Assembly (NCBI GenBank): GCA_004352715.1
Contig: SCFE01000002.1
Coordinates: 720,441-784,440, forward strand
Length of the DNA stretch: 64,000 bases
Source: Hofstenia miamia
Lineage: Eukaryota > Xenacoelomorpha > Acoela
Reading direction: 5' to 3'
Shown here: positions 1 through 11,721 of the stretch, piece by piece
Position numbering within the stretch: the first letter of the stretch is position 1
How the letters are laid out: every line of letters begins with the position of its first letter
Notes under the pieces: generated by a model
Database searches by the model: none
What the model was told of the DNA's origin: nothing
The model's input: only the letters and a program-made list of their open reading frames with translations
Program-made: the position numbers and the translations under genes

Positions 1-72
1 TATATATATATATATGTATTGTGGCATCAGGTACTGTTACTAGTCTCGGCCATTTCACTGTTTTCGTGTTAT
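1..72. repeat. (TA)n array and flank of LTR element
   Basis: The window opens inside a (TA)n run (1-15), followed by about 57 bases of unique sequence up to the first LTR. No gene is seen. Confidence 0.8.
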
Positions 73-725
73 TGTAGTGGTGGTCCCCTCATATCAACAA
101 GAAACATGGACAGTTGGATGAAAGTTACTGTTTAATATTAGTGCCGCCATGTTTATTTTTATTTAAATTTTGTAATTTGCCAGCGCGTGACTTCAGCCAG
201 CGGTACCTGCTTCATGTTTAAGTGTTTAATAGTGTTGTTAAAATAAACGTAATTTTTGTTACACATTTGCAATAAACTTTTTGGTTTTGCTTCGATTGGT
301 TGCTCGTTTATTTATTCTAAGCTAAATTCACCTATGATGTTAAGCTAAATTTGTTTCGTTTTGAGGAAGAGCCGGGGGTATGTCTGAGGGCTGATAAGTG
401 CATTGCCCTTGCGATTTTACGTGTGGTTCTTCCCTGGGATAAAGTACTACTGGCATTGCTCATCGTTTATTTAATTTCAATGGCTGTGATGTTGTGCTTC
501 GGCTTTGGCCACAAAGTTTGAGTTAATTTCTCTAATCACAGTTTTGCTCTTAATTTTTGTCTCACTTTCTTGATGCTATTATTTACAATTCTCTTGCCGT
601 TTGTTAAACTAAATTACTCATGCCACATGTTTAGCTGTTTTTGTAGACTTTCTCTCTCTCGCCTCACACTGTAGATGTTACTTGTATTCTAATATTACTC
701 TAACACTAAATCAGTCGAGGCTACA
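73..725 (+). repeat. 5' LTR
   Basis: This 653-bp LTR begins TGTAGTGGTGG and ends GAGGCTACA. It contains the AATAAA-like and AT-rich segments also present in the 3' copy. Confidence 0.85.
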
Positions 726-744
726 TGGTGACCCAAGAACGTTT
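726..744 (+). promoter_or_regulatory. Candidate primer binding site
   Basis: TGGTGACCC starts immediately after the LTR end, the position expected for a tRNA primer site. I cannot name the tRNA. A second, unrelated LTR at 53568-53775 is followed by a similar start, TGGTGAC. Confidence 0.6.
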
Positions 745-1060
745 AAAGAACATGGAACCGAAATTAGTGCTTACTTATTCTATTGCTCTTTATTTACAGC
801 TAGTCAAATACAACTACTCAGTAAGTTATTGTCACTTCTATTTAACTCCTATGAATTATTAGTTTAAGATAAAGCATGCTTAAGTCTCTTGTTATCTGGA
901 ATTTACCGTCACTCAATCAAAAAGGGAAGATATAAAGGCTCTCAGATTTATTAATGAGTGCCGATATGTCTCAAGAAGATCAAAGCCTAATGTGTAACAA
1001 TAAAACCCAACTTGTCAACATGATTCTTGATATGGAAAAAAATTCTAAAATTAGAAACAG

Positions 1061-1380
1061 ATGTTGCTAAACTTTCCAACGTCCACACCCCAACCTGTAA
1101 CTAGTTTTAATCAAGAGAAATTATGGAAACTTGAGATTCTCATGCTGGTGAAGTCACTCAAAACCTTCCGCCACTTCTTTATTGGAGAGAAAACTTTCAT
1201 TGTCCGCACTGACAACAGCAGTCTATGCTGGCTCAAGAAATACTCTGGCGATCGCTCTACAATAATAGCTATATGGATTTAGTACCTCAGTGATTTCTCT
1301 TTCACGATAGCACACCGAAAAGGCAGACTCCACAACAATGCCGACCTTTGGACTGCCCTACCACAGTATCAGAGAGCTTA
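1061..1380 (+). pseudogene. RNase H remnant of the LTR element
   Basis: The reading shows an RNase H-like run: FRHFFIGEKTFIVRTDNSSL followed in the next frame segment by IAHRKGRLHNNADL. This matches the RT-RNase H connection of Ty3/gypsy polyproteins (TDH..L.WL....D, then H..G..N..AD.L). A stop after IAIWI interrupts it. The reverse transcriptase that should precede it is absent. Confidence 0.7.
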
Positions 1381-1453
1381 GAAAATCCATTTTTAACTTT
1401 ATACAATCCACACAGTACGATGAATTATCTGACATAAACATTGATAAGAATGG

Positions 1454-2402
1454 TTGGCCAATACTCGCCATAACGATAAGAGAGGAAATAACTCCAGGGA
1501 AATAGCTGAGGCACAGCAAAATGACATCATCCTGAAAGACATCATAGATAACATTAAAACAAACAAGATCATCGACAACAACCTAGCAGTGAAATACTTC
1601 CAGAAATATAAGTGGATGCTTACAAATACTGGAATACTTTATGGAGATTCTAAAATCAATAACTGCATAGCTCTTCCGAAGTACTACAAAAGAGAATTAA
1701 TTAAAAAAATTCATGAAAAAGAGCATACTGGTGTTGGCCAAATGGAGAAAACTATTCACAAGCAATTCATACCACACATCTCCACAAAACCGTTGAGGAC
1801 GTCATCAATAGATGTCCAACATGCATACAGCAGAACAAATCCAAATTCTCAGAACGTGCTGAATTGGAAAACATCACTTCGGAGAGAATGAATGAAATCG
1901 TAAATGTGGACATCGAGCAGCTACCTAAATATGATGAAGGGTACTCTTATGTATTACTAATGGTAGATAATTTTACTAAGTACAGTAAGATGATTCCATA
2001 AAAAATATTAAAGCTCAAACAGTCGCTGAAGCAGTAATAAATAACTGGATTTGCGTATTCAGTCCAATGGAAAATCTGATTACAGATCAAGGAGTGCAGT
2101 TCGAAACCAAACTGTTTCAATGCTTAATTAAGCACCTCGAAATCATACACAATCACACTACAGCTCATCACCCCCAAGCGAATGGAGGAGTTGAAAGATT
2201 AAAGAGAACTCTCATCAAACTCATGCAAGCCAACACAACCAATGTAAGAGGCAAAGACTGGTGTGAAGTACTACCAATTATTGAATTTTTCTATAACATC
2301 TCAACTCAAGCAACCACCAAAATGACACCCTACAAAGCAGTCTTTGGCCAGGAGGTACCAACCCCCGTCAGCATGCTCTTCAGGAATACAACAAGGCTGT
2401 AG
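1454..2402 (+). pseudogene. Integrase remnant of the LTR element
   Basis: The first part (1454-1891) carries a zinc-binding-type HEKEHTG motif typical of the integrase N-terminus. The core follows with DNFTKYSKMIP, TDQGVQFETKLF and a HHPQANGGVERLKRTL segment, in which the glutamate is the expected third catalytic residue. At least two frame changes or stops (near 1890 and 2000) prevent an intact protein. Integrase inserts the reverse-transcribed DNA into the host genome. Confidence 0.8.
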
Positions 2403-3053
2403 ACATCAAATACTGCAACAAACTTCTGTCAAATTGCAACAAACGCATGAATTAATCTCTCCCAACACCTCCAAAAGTGCAGTATGCCAAACAAATTCAT
2501 GTATGGTGAACCACACAAAGTCGGCGATCTGGTTTACCAATTCTTGTAACTGACCACTAACAACCGAAATGCTCCAGGAAAGATTGCCTCACTCTACATC
2601 TACACAGAACTATCTTGAAGCATACAGAAACCTCAACATCAACTTTGTCTTCAAGTTCTTTTTTCCAGACTCCAAGCTAGATCCCAGCGAAGCTCACACT
2701 TTGGACGTGGATTCTAAAATGCCATTGATGATATCCCTCAAGGGCCAAATCTATACTGCAAATGCTACGATATCTTTCAAAGATGCATCAACAATCTCTG
2801 ACAATCAGGAGAAATTCCTAAACCAATGAAGGATCTTAAATATATAAATTACAAGAAGATACTCACCATGGAGTTAGAAACATTTGCATATCTCAACCGC
2901 AATGAAGACTTATCACACACCAATTGGAAGGACACTAGCATCCTTGAACTCCTCGACAAAACCCACAATCTTCTCTACAAGGAAGACACTGCATAAACTT
3001 TTATAAACATTTGACACACAGAACTCTCTTCATAATCGTGTTTTGGGCGGGTG
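2403..3053 (+). other. 3' internal region of LTR element
   Basis: This lies between the integrase remnant and the 3' LTR. Short open stretches (2569-2829) have no recognisable domain. The last bases before the LTR are G-rich and could be a polypurine tract. Confidence 0.5.
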
Positions 3054-3730
3054 TGTAGCGATGCTCCCCTCATATCAACAACAAACACGGACAGTTGGAC
3101 AAAAGTACCTGTTTAATATTAGTCCCGCAATGTTTATTTTTATTTAAATTTTGTAATTTGCCACCGCGTGACTTCTGCCACCAGTACCTGCTTCATGTTT
3201 AAGTGTTTAATAGCATTGTTAAAATAAACGTAATTTTTGTTACACATTTGCAATAAACTTTTTGGTTTCACTTTGATTGATTGCTCATTTATTTGTTCTA
3301 AGCTAAATTCACCTATGATGTCAAGCTAAATTTGTTTTGTTTTGAGGAAGAGCCAGGGGTAGGTCTAAGGGCTGATAAGTGCATTGGGCTTTGCGATTTT
3401 ACGTCTGGTTCTTCTCTGGGGTAAAGTACTATTGGCATTGCTCGTCGTTTATTTAATTTTTAATGGCTGTGATGTTGTGCTTCGGCTTTGGCCACAAAGT
3501 TTGAGTTAATTTCTCTAATCATGGTTTTACTCGTTATTTTTGTTTCACATGTTTGATGCTATTAATTACAATTCTCTTGCCATTCATTAAAGTAAATTAC
3601 TCATGCCACATGGTTAGCTGTTTTTGTAGATTTTCTCTCTCAGAGCTTACACAGTTGTTTATTACGCCTTGTACTGTAGATGTTACCCATATTCTAATAT
3701 TACTCTAACACTAAATCAGTGGATGCTACA
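3054..3730 (+). repeat. 3' LTR
   Basis: This 677-bp homologue of 73-725 begins TGTAGCGATG and ends GGATGCTACA. It abuts a (TA)n array. Confidence 0.85.
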
Positions 3731-3750
3731 ATATATATATATATATATAA
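3731..3750. repeat. (TA)n microsatellite
   Basis: Dinucleotide run directly after the 3' LTR. Confidence 0.9.
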
Positions 3751-4330
3751 AACAACAACAAAAAGACTATTTACCTTTACAGCAGTTAAAATGAATTAAG
3801 ATTTAAAAACAAAGTACCTTAACAAAAAATATAAATATTAATAAGAACAGAAAGAGCATTTATAAAATATAAGAAAAGAACACGGATTATCTAAATTAAA
3901 GGTAGGAACAAAAGAAGACCAGATTAAGAAGTAGAGATGGTACTTAAATTTAAAGAAGATACAAAAAACCTAAGTGATGAGTCATCAGATAGTTAGCAAT
4001 GGGAATAATGCGAATGAATAAAGAATTTTGTCAGTGAGCTTTGTGGGTGTGAGTGATTAAAGATAACAGAAGTATTAGAACGTGTAGCATGAGATGGAGC
4101 AAATTGAATCTAATTGAAGAGATCAAGATCATATTTTTATAACAAAAGAGAGTTGATCAAAAGAAGATCAAGAACTTGAAGCTGAAGAACAAGGGGTAAT
4201 AAATTAAGAAAAAGTAGTGTAGATTATAAGTGAGAGAACAAAAAATCCACTTAAAACATGACATTAACAACGCTCATCAGAGTAGAGAACTGAGCTTGGT
4301 ATAGACAAACAAGAAGAACCATATGAAAAG
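3751..4330. other. AT-rich sequence without a gene
   Basis: A-rich sequence between the (TA)n run and the recognisable end of the LINE. It may be the decayed 3' end of the minus-strand LINE, but no domain is visible. Confidence 0.4.
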
Positions 4331-4359
4331 ATGGCGAATGGCATCAAATGGTAGAAAAG

Positions 4360-5270
4360 TTTCTTATGCCTTAAGTTTTAAGTTGATATGAGAAGACCAA
4401 GATAAGGAAACAGATGGATGAGGGCTAAGGCAGGTATGCTCAGAAACAGCAGAAAGTGGGGTAGACCCAAGAAAAGGACAAGAGAAAGGTGTAAAGAAAT
4501 GGCATGGAGAAGGAAAAAGGCATTTAAATTTAAGATGATTAGAGTATAGCGAATCAAGTATTCTATCAATTGCTGATTGAATTATAGTGAAAGAGTCTGG
4601 ACCAAAAGAAAAGTCTATAGTGTCATAAGTAATAGAGGATTGCATGGGCAAAAATGGGCACATAGAGGAAGATCACTAATTGAAACAAGAAATAGGAGAC
4701 TGGCAAAAAGAGAACATTTAGGTGCACCACTAGAAATTGAGACAGAAGAAGAGAAGTGAGAGTTAAGATGAGTAACATGAAAATGGTTAGATAAATAATC
4801 AGAGAATAGATTGAGTCATCAAATCCAAAGCAACTGAGCTTCCAAAGAGTAATGGAATGTGGAATTCTATCAAATGCCTTTGAGATGTTGAAAAATATTA
4901 TTGCTCCCTCAGTGTTTGAGTCAAGATCACTATATACAGAGTCAAGGAGATGAATAAGATGAGTAATTTTTGAATGTTGAGGACAGAAAAGAACTTGGTT
5001 TTGAAAAAGAAATGGTTTGAAATGAGGTAAGAGAAATTTGAATAAAAGACATTAAAAGACAATAGAAATCTTGGCAAGAATAAAGATAGGGCGATAACTA
5101 GTTACAAGCCATTTTTTGAGGTACTGAGCTTTCAAAATAGGAGTTTTCCATTGAGAAGGAAAATAACAAGACAAGAGAATATCAATGAAAAGATATTGGA
5201 GAGGTGAGGCAAAGATTGATGCAAATTTGCTGAGAATCATTGAAAGAATACCATCAAGTACATGCAAGCT
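4360..5270 (-). pseudogene. LINE reverse transcriptase remnant
   Basis: Minus-strand segments match RT blocks in order: ILSKFASIFASPLQYLF, CYFPSQWKTPILK, SYRPIFILAKISIVF, then DLDSNTEGAIIFFNISKAF, then SISSGAPK. The catalytic region is mutated and frame-broken. Confidence 0.75.
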
Positions 5271-5297
5271 GGAAGAAGGTCATTTAAGCAGAAAGTG

Positions 5298-5322
<25 letters not shown>
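5298..5322. repeat. (TA)n microsatellite
   Basis: Dinucleotide run at the left edge of the nested DNA element. Confidence 0.9.
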
Positions 5323-5328
<6 letters not shown>

Positions 5329-5329
5329 T

Positions 5330-6334
5330 GGTGTCCGCGCATTATCAATTTCCAGGCAATTCTATGAAGTTCCAGGTGGAATTTCAACCATTTTCCAGGC
5401 AGTAACAGGGCCTATGAACACTACTCTTTTAATTTCCAGGTAATTCCTGCCTGAACTTAAGCTGTTTTCCGGAAAAATTAAGAGACAATTGGAAAAGGTA
5501 TTTTGGGTTATACAAAGTCTCCCAAAGTACTCAATTCAAAATTCTAATTGTTAGAATTTTTGTATCTAAAATCAAAAGCATGCAAAAATTAAAACAGCCA
5601 ATAATTATTGATAAGAAATTGCAAATAATACATAGGAATACAAGACAATTTTGACAAGAGTTTACAGCTATGTAGTTTGTAAACCCAAAAGTATCAATAC
5701 AAAGAAAAACCTGATTATACATCTCAGTACAAAATAGCTAAACCAAAAAGTTTGTTTTTTCCTTAAATCTAAAGTAGCTTGCATTGAAATTACTTCTCTC
5801 ATTTTTTGTTGGCTGCTTTATGAAGGGCATTTGATTCAGCCAATATCTTTGTATCATTTTTCACCTCCACTAATTCCACTTGTTTATCCACAAGTTTGGC
5901 GAGATGACTGATTTCTTTGTCCAACCTAAAGTTTACGTCCATATTAATTGTTGTAAGTTCATCCCTTATTTAAGACCTTATCCTGACCAGATTATAGTTT
6001 GAAAAAACTGATTTTTTTGCTCTGTTAAGAGATATTTTGAGGATTTACCTTGTGTGGATCTGGCAATCCATTCTTTAAAACATTCATCTTGGAACCATTC
6101 TTAATGGATGACATATTCAGAAGGCATATTTGATCTGATAACAAGTGAAGGCCTTTCAAGAGATGATGTGGGTGTATTCAACGTGTCAATATATAATAAA
6201 TCCTCACTGCTGAGGAAATCTGTCATATTCAATCTTAAAAAATAAATTTCATCACTAAAGACAGTTCAAGGCACCAATTTTAAACTTACAGGCAGTTGAA
6301 GAATGTTCCAAGATCTCCAGGCAACGTGGACACC
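5330..6334. mobile_element. DNA transposon nested in the LINE, GGTGTCC ends
   Basis: The left end reads GGTGTCCGCGC, and the reverse complement of the right end reads GGTGTCCACGTTGCC. Both ends sit against (TA)n runs (about 5298-5322 and 6336-6378), which leaves the target site unclear. Inside, the minus strand has short stretches resembling the N-terminal part of BED/hAT-type proteins, such as WFKEWIARSTQGK-like text, but no intact transposase. The superfamily is uncertain. Confidence 0.55.
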
Positions 6335-6335
6335 C

Positions 6336-6336
6336 T

Positions 6337-6376
<40 letters not shown>

Positions 6377-6378
6377 TG
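6336..6378. repeat. (TA)n microsatellite
   Basis: Dinucleotide run with a short interruption at the right edge of the nested DNA element. Confidence 0.9.
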
Positions 6379-6959
6379 TATCATTTAAATCAAATGAAAT
6401 ATCTGAAGCCAAAACAATGGGAGGCGACTAAGAAGGAGAAACAAAATGAAAAGGTGGGGCAAACACACTAGCAAAGACATTATTAAGAAGCTCACCCCTT
6501 TGAAAGTCAGAGGATGCACTGATGTTGTTCCAAGACATGTTGAAGGTAATTGAGGAGGAGAAAAATTTTCAGAAAATTGAAGTTATAATGAAAAGAGCAT
6601 GCAGAAAATGATGACAGTAAAGAAGTACGATCTAACTCAATCTAATATTTACATCTTTGGACAGATATAGCAGATGGGAAAAGTTACTGGAGAATGGGTA
6701 GTTACCAATTTCTTTTTGCAGAGTTGAGAATGTTGAGTGCATGCATGGTATGGAAGGAATAATAGAAAGGAGTTTGAGCTAATTTCAAATGAAATTTCAG
6801 AGCAAAAGTTGAAAGTACATCAAATATCACAGGATACCAAGAGTTGTGAGAGGTGCAAAGAGAAAGAGGTAGGGAGATAATGTTAGAGAGAAAATGTCTG
6901 CATTAGAAGAAGATATAGAATATGCTGAGATCTGTTGTATTGCATGTTTGACAGGTTAG

Positions 6960-7580
6960 AATTTCAGCATTTTGAAAATGATGATCAGATGTTAGGGATT
7001 GGAATATTGATCATTTCAGGTCTAGAGACAAATATAAGATCAAGAGGATTGCCAGCAGGCTTGGATGAGGAGGTAACAATTTGTTCAAGAGACAGCTGAG
7101 CCAAAAGATCTAGGAAATCATTTTCTTATGGGTCCCTAGAATCAAGAAAAGACTATGATATATTAGGAAGGTTGAAATCACCAGCAATAATAAGAAGTGG
7201 AGAAGAAACAGCAGAAGAATAATTCAACACAGTTGAAGATATGATTTGTAGCATGATTTTCAGGCTAGATATGGAAACCCAGTAAGAACTTAGACAAAGA
7301 GGATTATATAAACAAACCATTATGAGAGGAGGGGAAATGTAGGAGCAACACAACCACAACAGAAAGTAAGGTCTGAGGGATAAAATGCAGATTGAGAGAA
7401 GAAGCAATGACAACACCACCATGCTGTGTCAATCCACAATCATTTTGGCACATTATAGAGTAGGATAAGGAAGGAAGAGTTAAGCCAATTTTCAGGTGTA
7501 AAGATAAAGGAGGAGTGATGTAAAGTGTATTTGGATAGCTAGAAGGCTTTGAACATTTGCTACAATAATGGAACAAGACA
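6960..7580 (-). pseudogene. LINE endonuclease remnant
   Basis: On the minus strand, LLIIAGDFNLPNIS is the GDFN motif of APE-type LINE endonucleases. It is followed by a DLLAQLSLEQIVTSSSKPAG run and LDLIFVSRPE, the usual end of this domain. The domain nicks target DNA. Stops are present. Confidence 0.75.
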
Positions 7581-7749
7581 TAGTAGAAGCAGCATTCAAA
7601 TTAGTGGAGAGAGAATATGGAAAAGAGAGTCATAAACCAGAAGTGAGTTAAGTAACAAGAGATTGAAGAGGAATTGTGTGATCTAAAGGTTTGGATTTGA
7701 AAATGAAATTAGCATTTCTAATAGAAAAACCATTTTTAAAAGTCCATGC

Positions 7750-8300
7750 TGAGAGAGTTCCCAGTGAAGTTTCAGCAAGTGTCTTTCATTAGCATATTGT
7801 TCAGGAGAAATATCTTCCTTTGTGAAAATCTTAGAGCTGTGTAGAGAGGATGCATAAGCAAGAACTTTACAAACTTCCCAAACTGAGTTAAATTTTATTA
7901 TAATGGGTCTTGGGTGAATTGCATTTGTTCAAAATTTAACACAACAATAAATCACATTAACAGAGTAAATAGAACATCCAACTGCACTTAGGGTATCAGA
8001 AACATCAGAGTTCTTAGCAAACAATCTATCTTCATGCAGAAGGGATGAATCAGCTTCAGGTATGCCTTGAATGACAATTGTGGAGGAATGATCAGAATTG
8101 GAAATTTTGACTTGGTTGAAATTGACTGGTTGTAGAGGGCCTTTCAAAAAGAGAAGAATGCATGTCAATTCTCTTTGAGAGATCAGAAGCAGTGTCTTTG
8201 AAGGAATTAATTGCTGTGATAATTTTTTGACATGAAGATTTCATTAATTCTTCTTGAGATAGACATTGAAGAAGAAGGTGAACTGCAGTCAAAAGCTCTT
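7750..8300 (-). pseudogene. LINE ORF1 remnant
   Basis: Minus-strand reading frames hold ELMKSSCQKIITAINSF and IVIQGIPEADSSLLHE, followed in another frame by a WEVCKVLAYASSLHSSK-type segment and DISPEQYANERHLL. This pattern is seen in LINE ORF1 RNA-binding proteins. Frame changes near 7930 break it. Confidence 0.6.
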
Positions 8301-8507
8301 TAGAAGAGAGCTTAGAAAGTTAATAATTAAAGAAATGTGAAATTTCCTTAGCAGAAGATAGTGAAAAACCATTGGGAACAACTCTAGTAAGAAAAGAAAT
8401 CAATGAAATCCAATTAATTTGAATATAAATCGTAGTATATTCAATGATAATGTTGAAAAAACCAACAATTAACATAGTTTTGTTGCTTTGTTTTGAAGAG
8501 GAAGGTT

Positions 8508-8975
8508 GCTGGCTTTGGAACACAATGTGGAATTTTAATTTATTGTAGCAGGTTGTCAGTGGTGTTTCTGAGTGCTGCATTCCATTTGTAATTTGCTGCA
8601 GCCAATAAGACCCATATACATTGAGCAATAACTACTTGGAGCTGAGTGGAGAGATTGTCATACTCTGATGTGATACTGAGAAGGACCTTGAGCTCATGCT
8701 ATATGCAATTAGGAGTTTTTGATAACTGGAGTGCATGAGAAATGGTGTCAGTGACTATAGTAATTTGGAATGAGTAAATGTTTCATTTTCCAAAGGTTGT
8801 GCAACTGATTGTGATCCAGCCTGTCCAAGAGTATTCTACTTTCTAGATTGGCCAAATGATCTGTAATCTTGTTGAGTATTGAAACTAATTTTTTTCCAGG
8901 GAACAAATTGAGGAACTAAAAATTTTTACTATTTACTTATAGTAAATTTAATTAAATAGAATAGCACCAGCTGTA
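8508..8975 (-). repeat. Direct repeat, deleted copy of 11277-11850
   Basis: This segment aligns over its whole length with 11277-11850 in the same orientation, with many substitutions and at least two internal deletions. Shared landmarks are GGTTGCTGGC at one end and GAGGAACTAAAAATTTT at the other. It is the 5' part (minus strand) of a second, truncated copy of the neighbouring retroelement, or else a terminal repeat of it. Confidence 0.75.
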
Positions 8976-9024
8976 CATAATTTGTCTAAATTTGTAAGAA
9001 AAAATAATAAAAAATATGTCTATT

Positions 9025-9420
9025 CTAATGTAAATTGAAGCTGTGGTTGAGTATTGAAGTAATGCATGAGCAACCATCCACAATTTTATCTTGTGAAGGT
9101 ATCAAGTAGACTATAATGTTTTGGAATGGAGTAATAATGTTGCCAAGACATTCTTCACGTAACTGCCACCTTTGACTTTTCCAGAGTGCAAGGACTGTGC
9201 TAATGGCCAAGATTCTATCAAGAGAGCATCTCCATATGATTCTTTGTCAAATGCTATAAGTGCTGTGTGTAGTTCTTTATGAAAGATGGTAAGAGGTGCT
9301 GGAGATTGAAATAAGTGCATGTGGTATTTTGGTGAAACTATTCCAAGTGCATATAGAAATGCATCAAAATACCAAACATTGTCTGTTGGTGTTGTACTAG
9401 CTGGAGCCCATGGAATGAAA
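9025..9420 (-). pseudogene. RNase H-like remnant
   Basis: Minus-strand text YFDAFLYALGIVSPKY, FHKELHTALIAFDKE and SLHSGKVKGGSYVK follows the RT and has the spacing of an RNase H domain, but the catalytic acidic residues are not intact. Confidence 0.45.
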
Positions 9421-9743
9421 AGGTAGAAGTCCTGATTAAAAATGCAGTGATCATCTGATTATGTAAGAATTCTTTATGCTTGGTTTTTTAGACAGGACGT
9501 AATACATTGAAAGTTGCAATGAGTGGTCAAGAAAATGAAATGTGACCCAACACTGACTGTCTCTGCTTCTTTGAAAGGGATTTTATAGATAGTTCTGCCA
9601 CAGTGAGTGGCATAGTATATTGTTGTTCAGTTGCAGTAATGATTTAATGTGTAATAGAGAAGGTATATCCAAAAAAATTCACTTCATAGAGACTAGAGGA
9701 CAAATTAACATAAATACATGTAATACCAATATCTTCAATTTTG

Positions 9744-10323
9744 TCATTCTTGGACCAATTGTAATGCATGCATGGGAATCACTAGGTGGATATTATCTAT
9801 GTGTGCCCATGAAGTATATCTATAATGGTGAAAGGGTTGTAGTAACACATTGGAGAGAAGTTGGCAAGGTGCAATTGAGTAAGAAAGCCCTATTGGCACT
9901 TTGTTGAATTGATAGTGGTTGCCATTGTGAGCCAAAAATGTAGATCTATAGCAGTGATGCATAGATAAGAGAAATGATAGAATGCAGCTTTTAAATCAAA
10001 TTGTAAAAGTATTTAGTCTATAAGCAGAGGCAGACAATTCTTCAAGACTTTTAGGACACAGGTAAATAAAAATTGATAGGCGTAGTCTGTTGTGTAAGAA
10101 AGTCTATAACTAAGTGCAGCTTCCCATGAGAATTAAGAACAAAAAAGGAATGAACTTGAAATATTGATCTTCTTGGGGCTGGAGCTATAATGTCTGCTTC
10201 CAACATGGCTTGAATGATGTCATCTGCATGAATAATGTGTGTGCAAGTGGGTAGACATATCAGTTTTTTAAAAACAGTAGGTATGATCTTCTTCAGAGAT
10301 ACCAAGACTGTAACCAACTGCAT
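9744..10323 (-). pseudogene. Reverse transcriptase remnant
   Basis: Two minus-strand open stretches carry consecutive RT motifs: FVLNSHGKLHLVIDF in the first and FNKVPIGLSYSIAPCQLLS in the second. The active-site box reads HIDN instead of a double aspartate. They are in different frames. Confidence 0.65.
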
Positions 10324-10442
10324 AATTCTATTTGGAATGTTAAAAATTTGCTGTAGTAGTTGCCAGTTGACTGCTTCTTTAGGAAAAGAGTATTCTGGAT
10401 CTAACTAGAGTTCATCACAGATTTCCACACCTTGTGAGTTTG

Positions 10443-11087
10443 CTACAAATTGAAAGACTTCTTGCTGTTTAGGTAATGCCAGGAATTGTTCCACCTGAGA
10501 TGCAGTAAGTGTTTGACCAGATAAGTTAAAACTGAGATCTTCTTGGGATTAATTTGAAGATTATCACCTGGATTGAAACTTGCCAAGAGTTCAGCCATGC
10601 AGGATGATGCCATTGTAAAACCTGATAAGACATCAATCAAACCTATATTGTCATAAGGATTTGTCTGCAGTGGTAAGGCGCTATGCTGAAATTCTAAGAG
10701 TAATTGCTTGATGTCTGGAATTGCCAAATATGATATCTTCTTCAAATAAGATCAAAAGCTTGGAATGGTGGAATTTGGCAAATCGAAATTGAATCCCAGC
10801 ACATTCAAATTGGTAAGGCGCAGTGTAGGAACTAGAGCTTGTTGCACAATAGAGTCATTGATAGCATGCATGTGAGTGACGGGCGTCAAAGCTTGTAGAG
10901 GGTCAGGAGATAAAGGTGGAGTGACATTGATAGCAGATCCTGGAAAAATTGGCAAGGAGAGTATCAGAGATAGGGCAGGTACATGATCCGCCAGTGCTTG
11001 ATTGAGACGTGAAGAGTGAAGGGCGGCTGCATGATCCACCAGTACTAATTGTGGAATAAGAGAATTCATGGCTGATAGATCGTACAT
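10443..11087 (-). pseudogene. Middle ORFs of the retroelement
   Basis: Two adjoining minus-strand open stretches (10752-11087 and 10443-10745) lie between the 5' ORF and the RT. The first is rich in Pro, Ser and Leu. Their position is that of a gag/protease region; no protease DTG motif was found. Confidence 0.35.
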
Positions 11088-11259
11088 GCTGTGGTGGCTG
11101 CCTCATCCACCAGTGCTAGAGAATCAGATGACAAAAGAGATAAGGAATCAGGAAGCAAATTGTCTATGTGAAGAGAACTATTTGCCACAATTGTTCTGGA
11201 ACGTGATCTTCCTCTGGGGTTCCTCATTGTTGGGATTGTCAGTAAGAGTTAATATAGTT

Positions 11260-11721
11260 TCATAGCTGCATTCTAAAGGGCAAGGTTGCTGGCATTGGAA
11301 CAAGATGCGGAATTCCTATTGATTGTAACTGGTTGTCAGCAGTGTTTCTGAGGGTTGCATTCCATCCATAATTCACTGTGGCCAATAAGAGTTGTATACG
11401 TTGAGCAATGACTGCTTGGAGCTGCGTGGAGAGATTGCCATACTCTGCTGTGATACCGGGGAGGACCTCGAGCTCATGCTTATCACAATTCGGTGCCTTC
11501 AACGAATAGAATGTGCAAGAAGTAAAGTCAGCGGCTATAGTAATTTGTGAATGAGTAAACAGTTCATTTTCCAGAAGTTGTGAAATTGATTGTGGTCCAG
11601 TCTGAGAAGCTTTTGAAGGGTTCTGATGGCTATGTCCAAGAGCATTTCTACTTTCTAGAGTGGCAAAAGGATATGCAATCTTGTCAAATATTGAAACTAA
11701 TTGTTCTTCTCGTGTCTGCAA
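11260..11721 (-). pseudogene. 5' ORF of the retroelement, gag-like by position
   Basis: A 153-codon open stretch on the minus strand lies upstream of the RT. It has no motif I recognise; segments such as QLQAVIAQRIQLLLATV suggest helical structure. A decayed second copy of this region lies at 8508-8975. Its role as a gag-like protein is inferred from position only. Confidence 0.4.

Larger units (their letters stand above)
73..3730 (+). mobile_element. Ty3/gypsy-type LTR retrotransposon, internally deleted
   Basis: Two long direct repeats, 73-725 and 3054-3730, both begin TGTAG and end CTACA and are clearly homologous along their length. A likely primer binding site (TGGTGACCC) starts at 726, directly after the 5' LTR, and a GGGCGGG tract lies just before the 3' LTR. 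Only about 2.3 kb remain between the LTRs. From left to right this holds an RNase H remnant, an integrase with a HHCC-like N-terminus and catalytic core, and a poorly conserved 3' part. Gag, protease and most of the reverse transcriptase are missing. Stops and frame changes break the coding region and the LTRs differ at many positions, so the copy is old and dead. No clear target-site duplication was found. Confidence 0.85.
4330..8300 (-). mobile_element. Decayed LINE (ORF1, endonuclease, reverse transcriptase)
   Basis: Read on the minus strand, the order is ORF1 (about 8300-7750), an APE-type endonuclease (about 7580-6960) and a reverse transcriptase (about 5270-4360). ORF1 shows IVIQGIPE and further on a stretch beginning IIIKFNSVWEVCKVL, like the RRM and C-terminal domain of L1/CR1-type ORF1 proteins. 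The endonuclease shows IIAGDFNLPNIS and NPLDLIFVSRPE. The RT shows WKTPILKAQY, SYRPIFIL, then FFNISKAFDRIPHS and SISSGAPK. The first aspartate of the RT active site reads N in FFNISKAF and the YxDD box is not recognisable. With many stops, the copy is inactive. A DNA transposon of about 1 kb sits inside it (5330-6334). The clade is probably jockey/CR1-like, but I cannot fix it. Confidence 0.8.
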
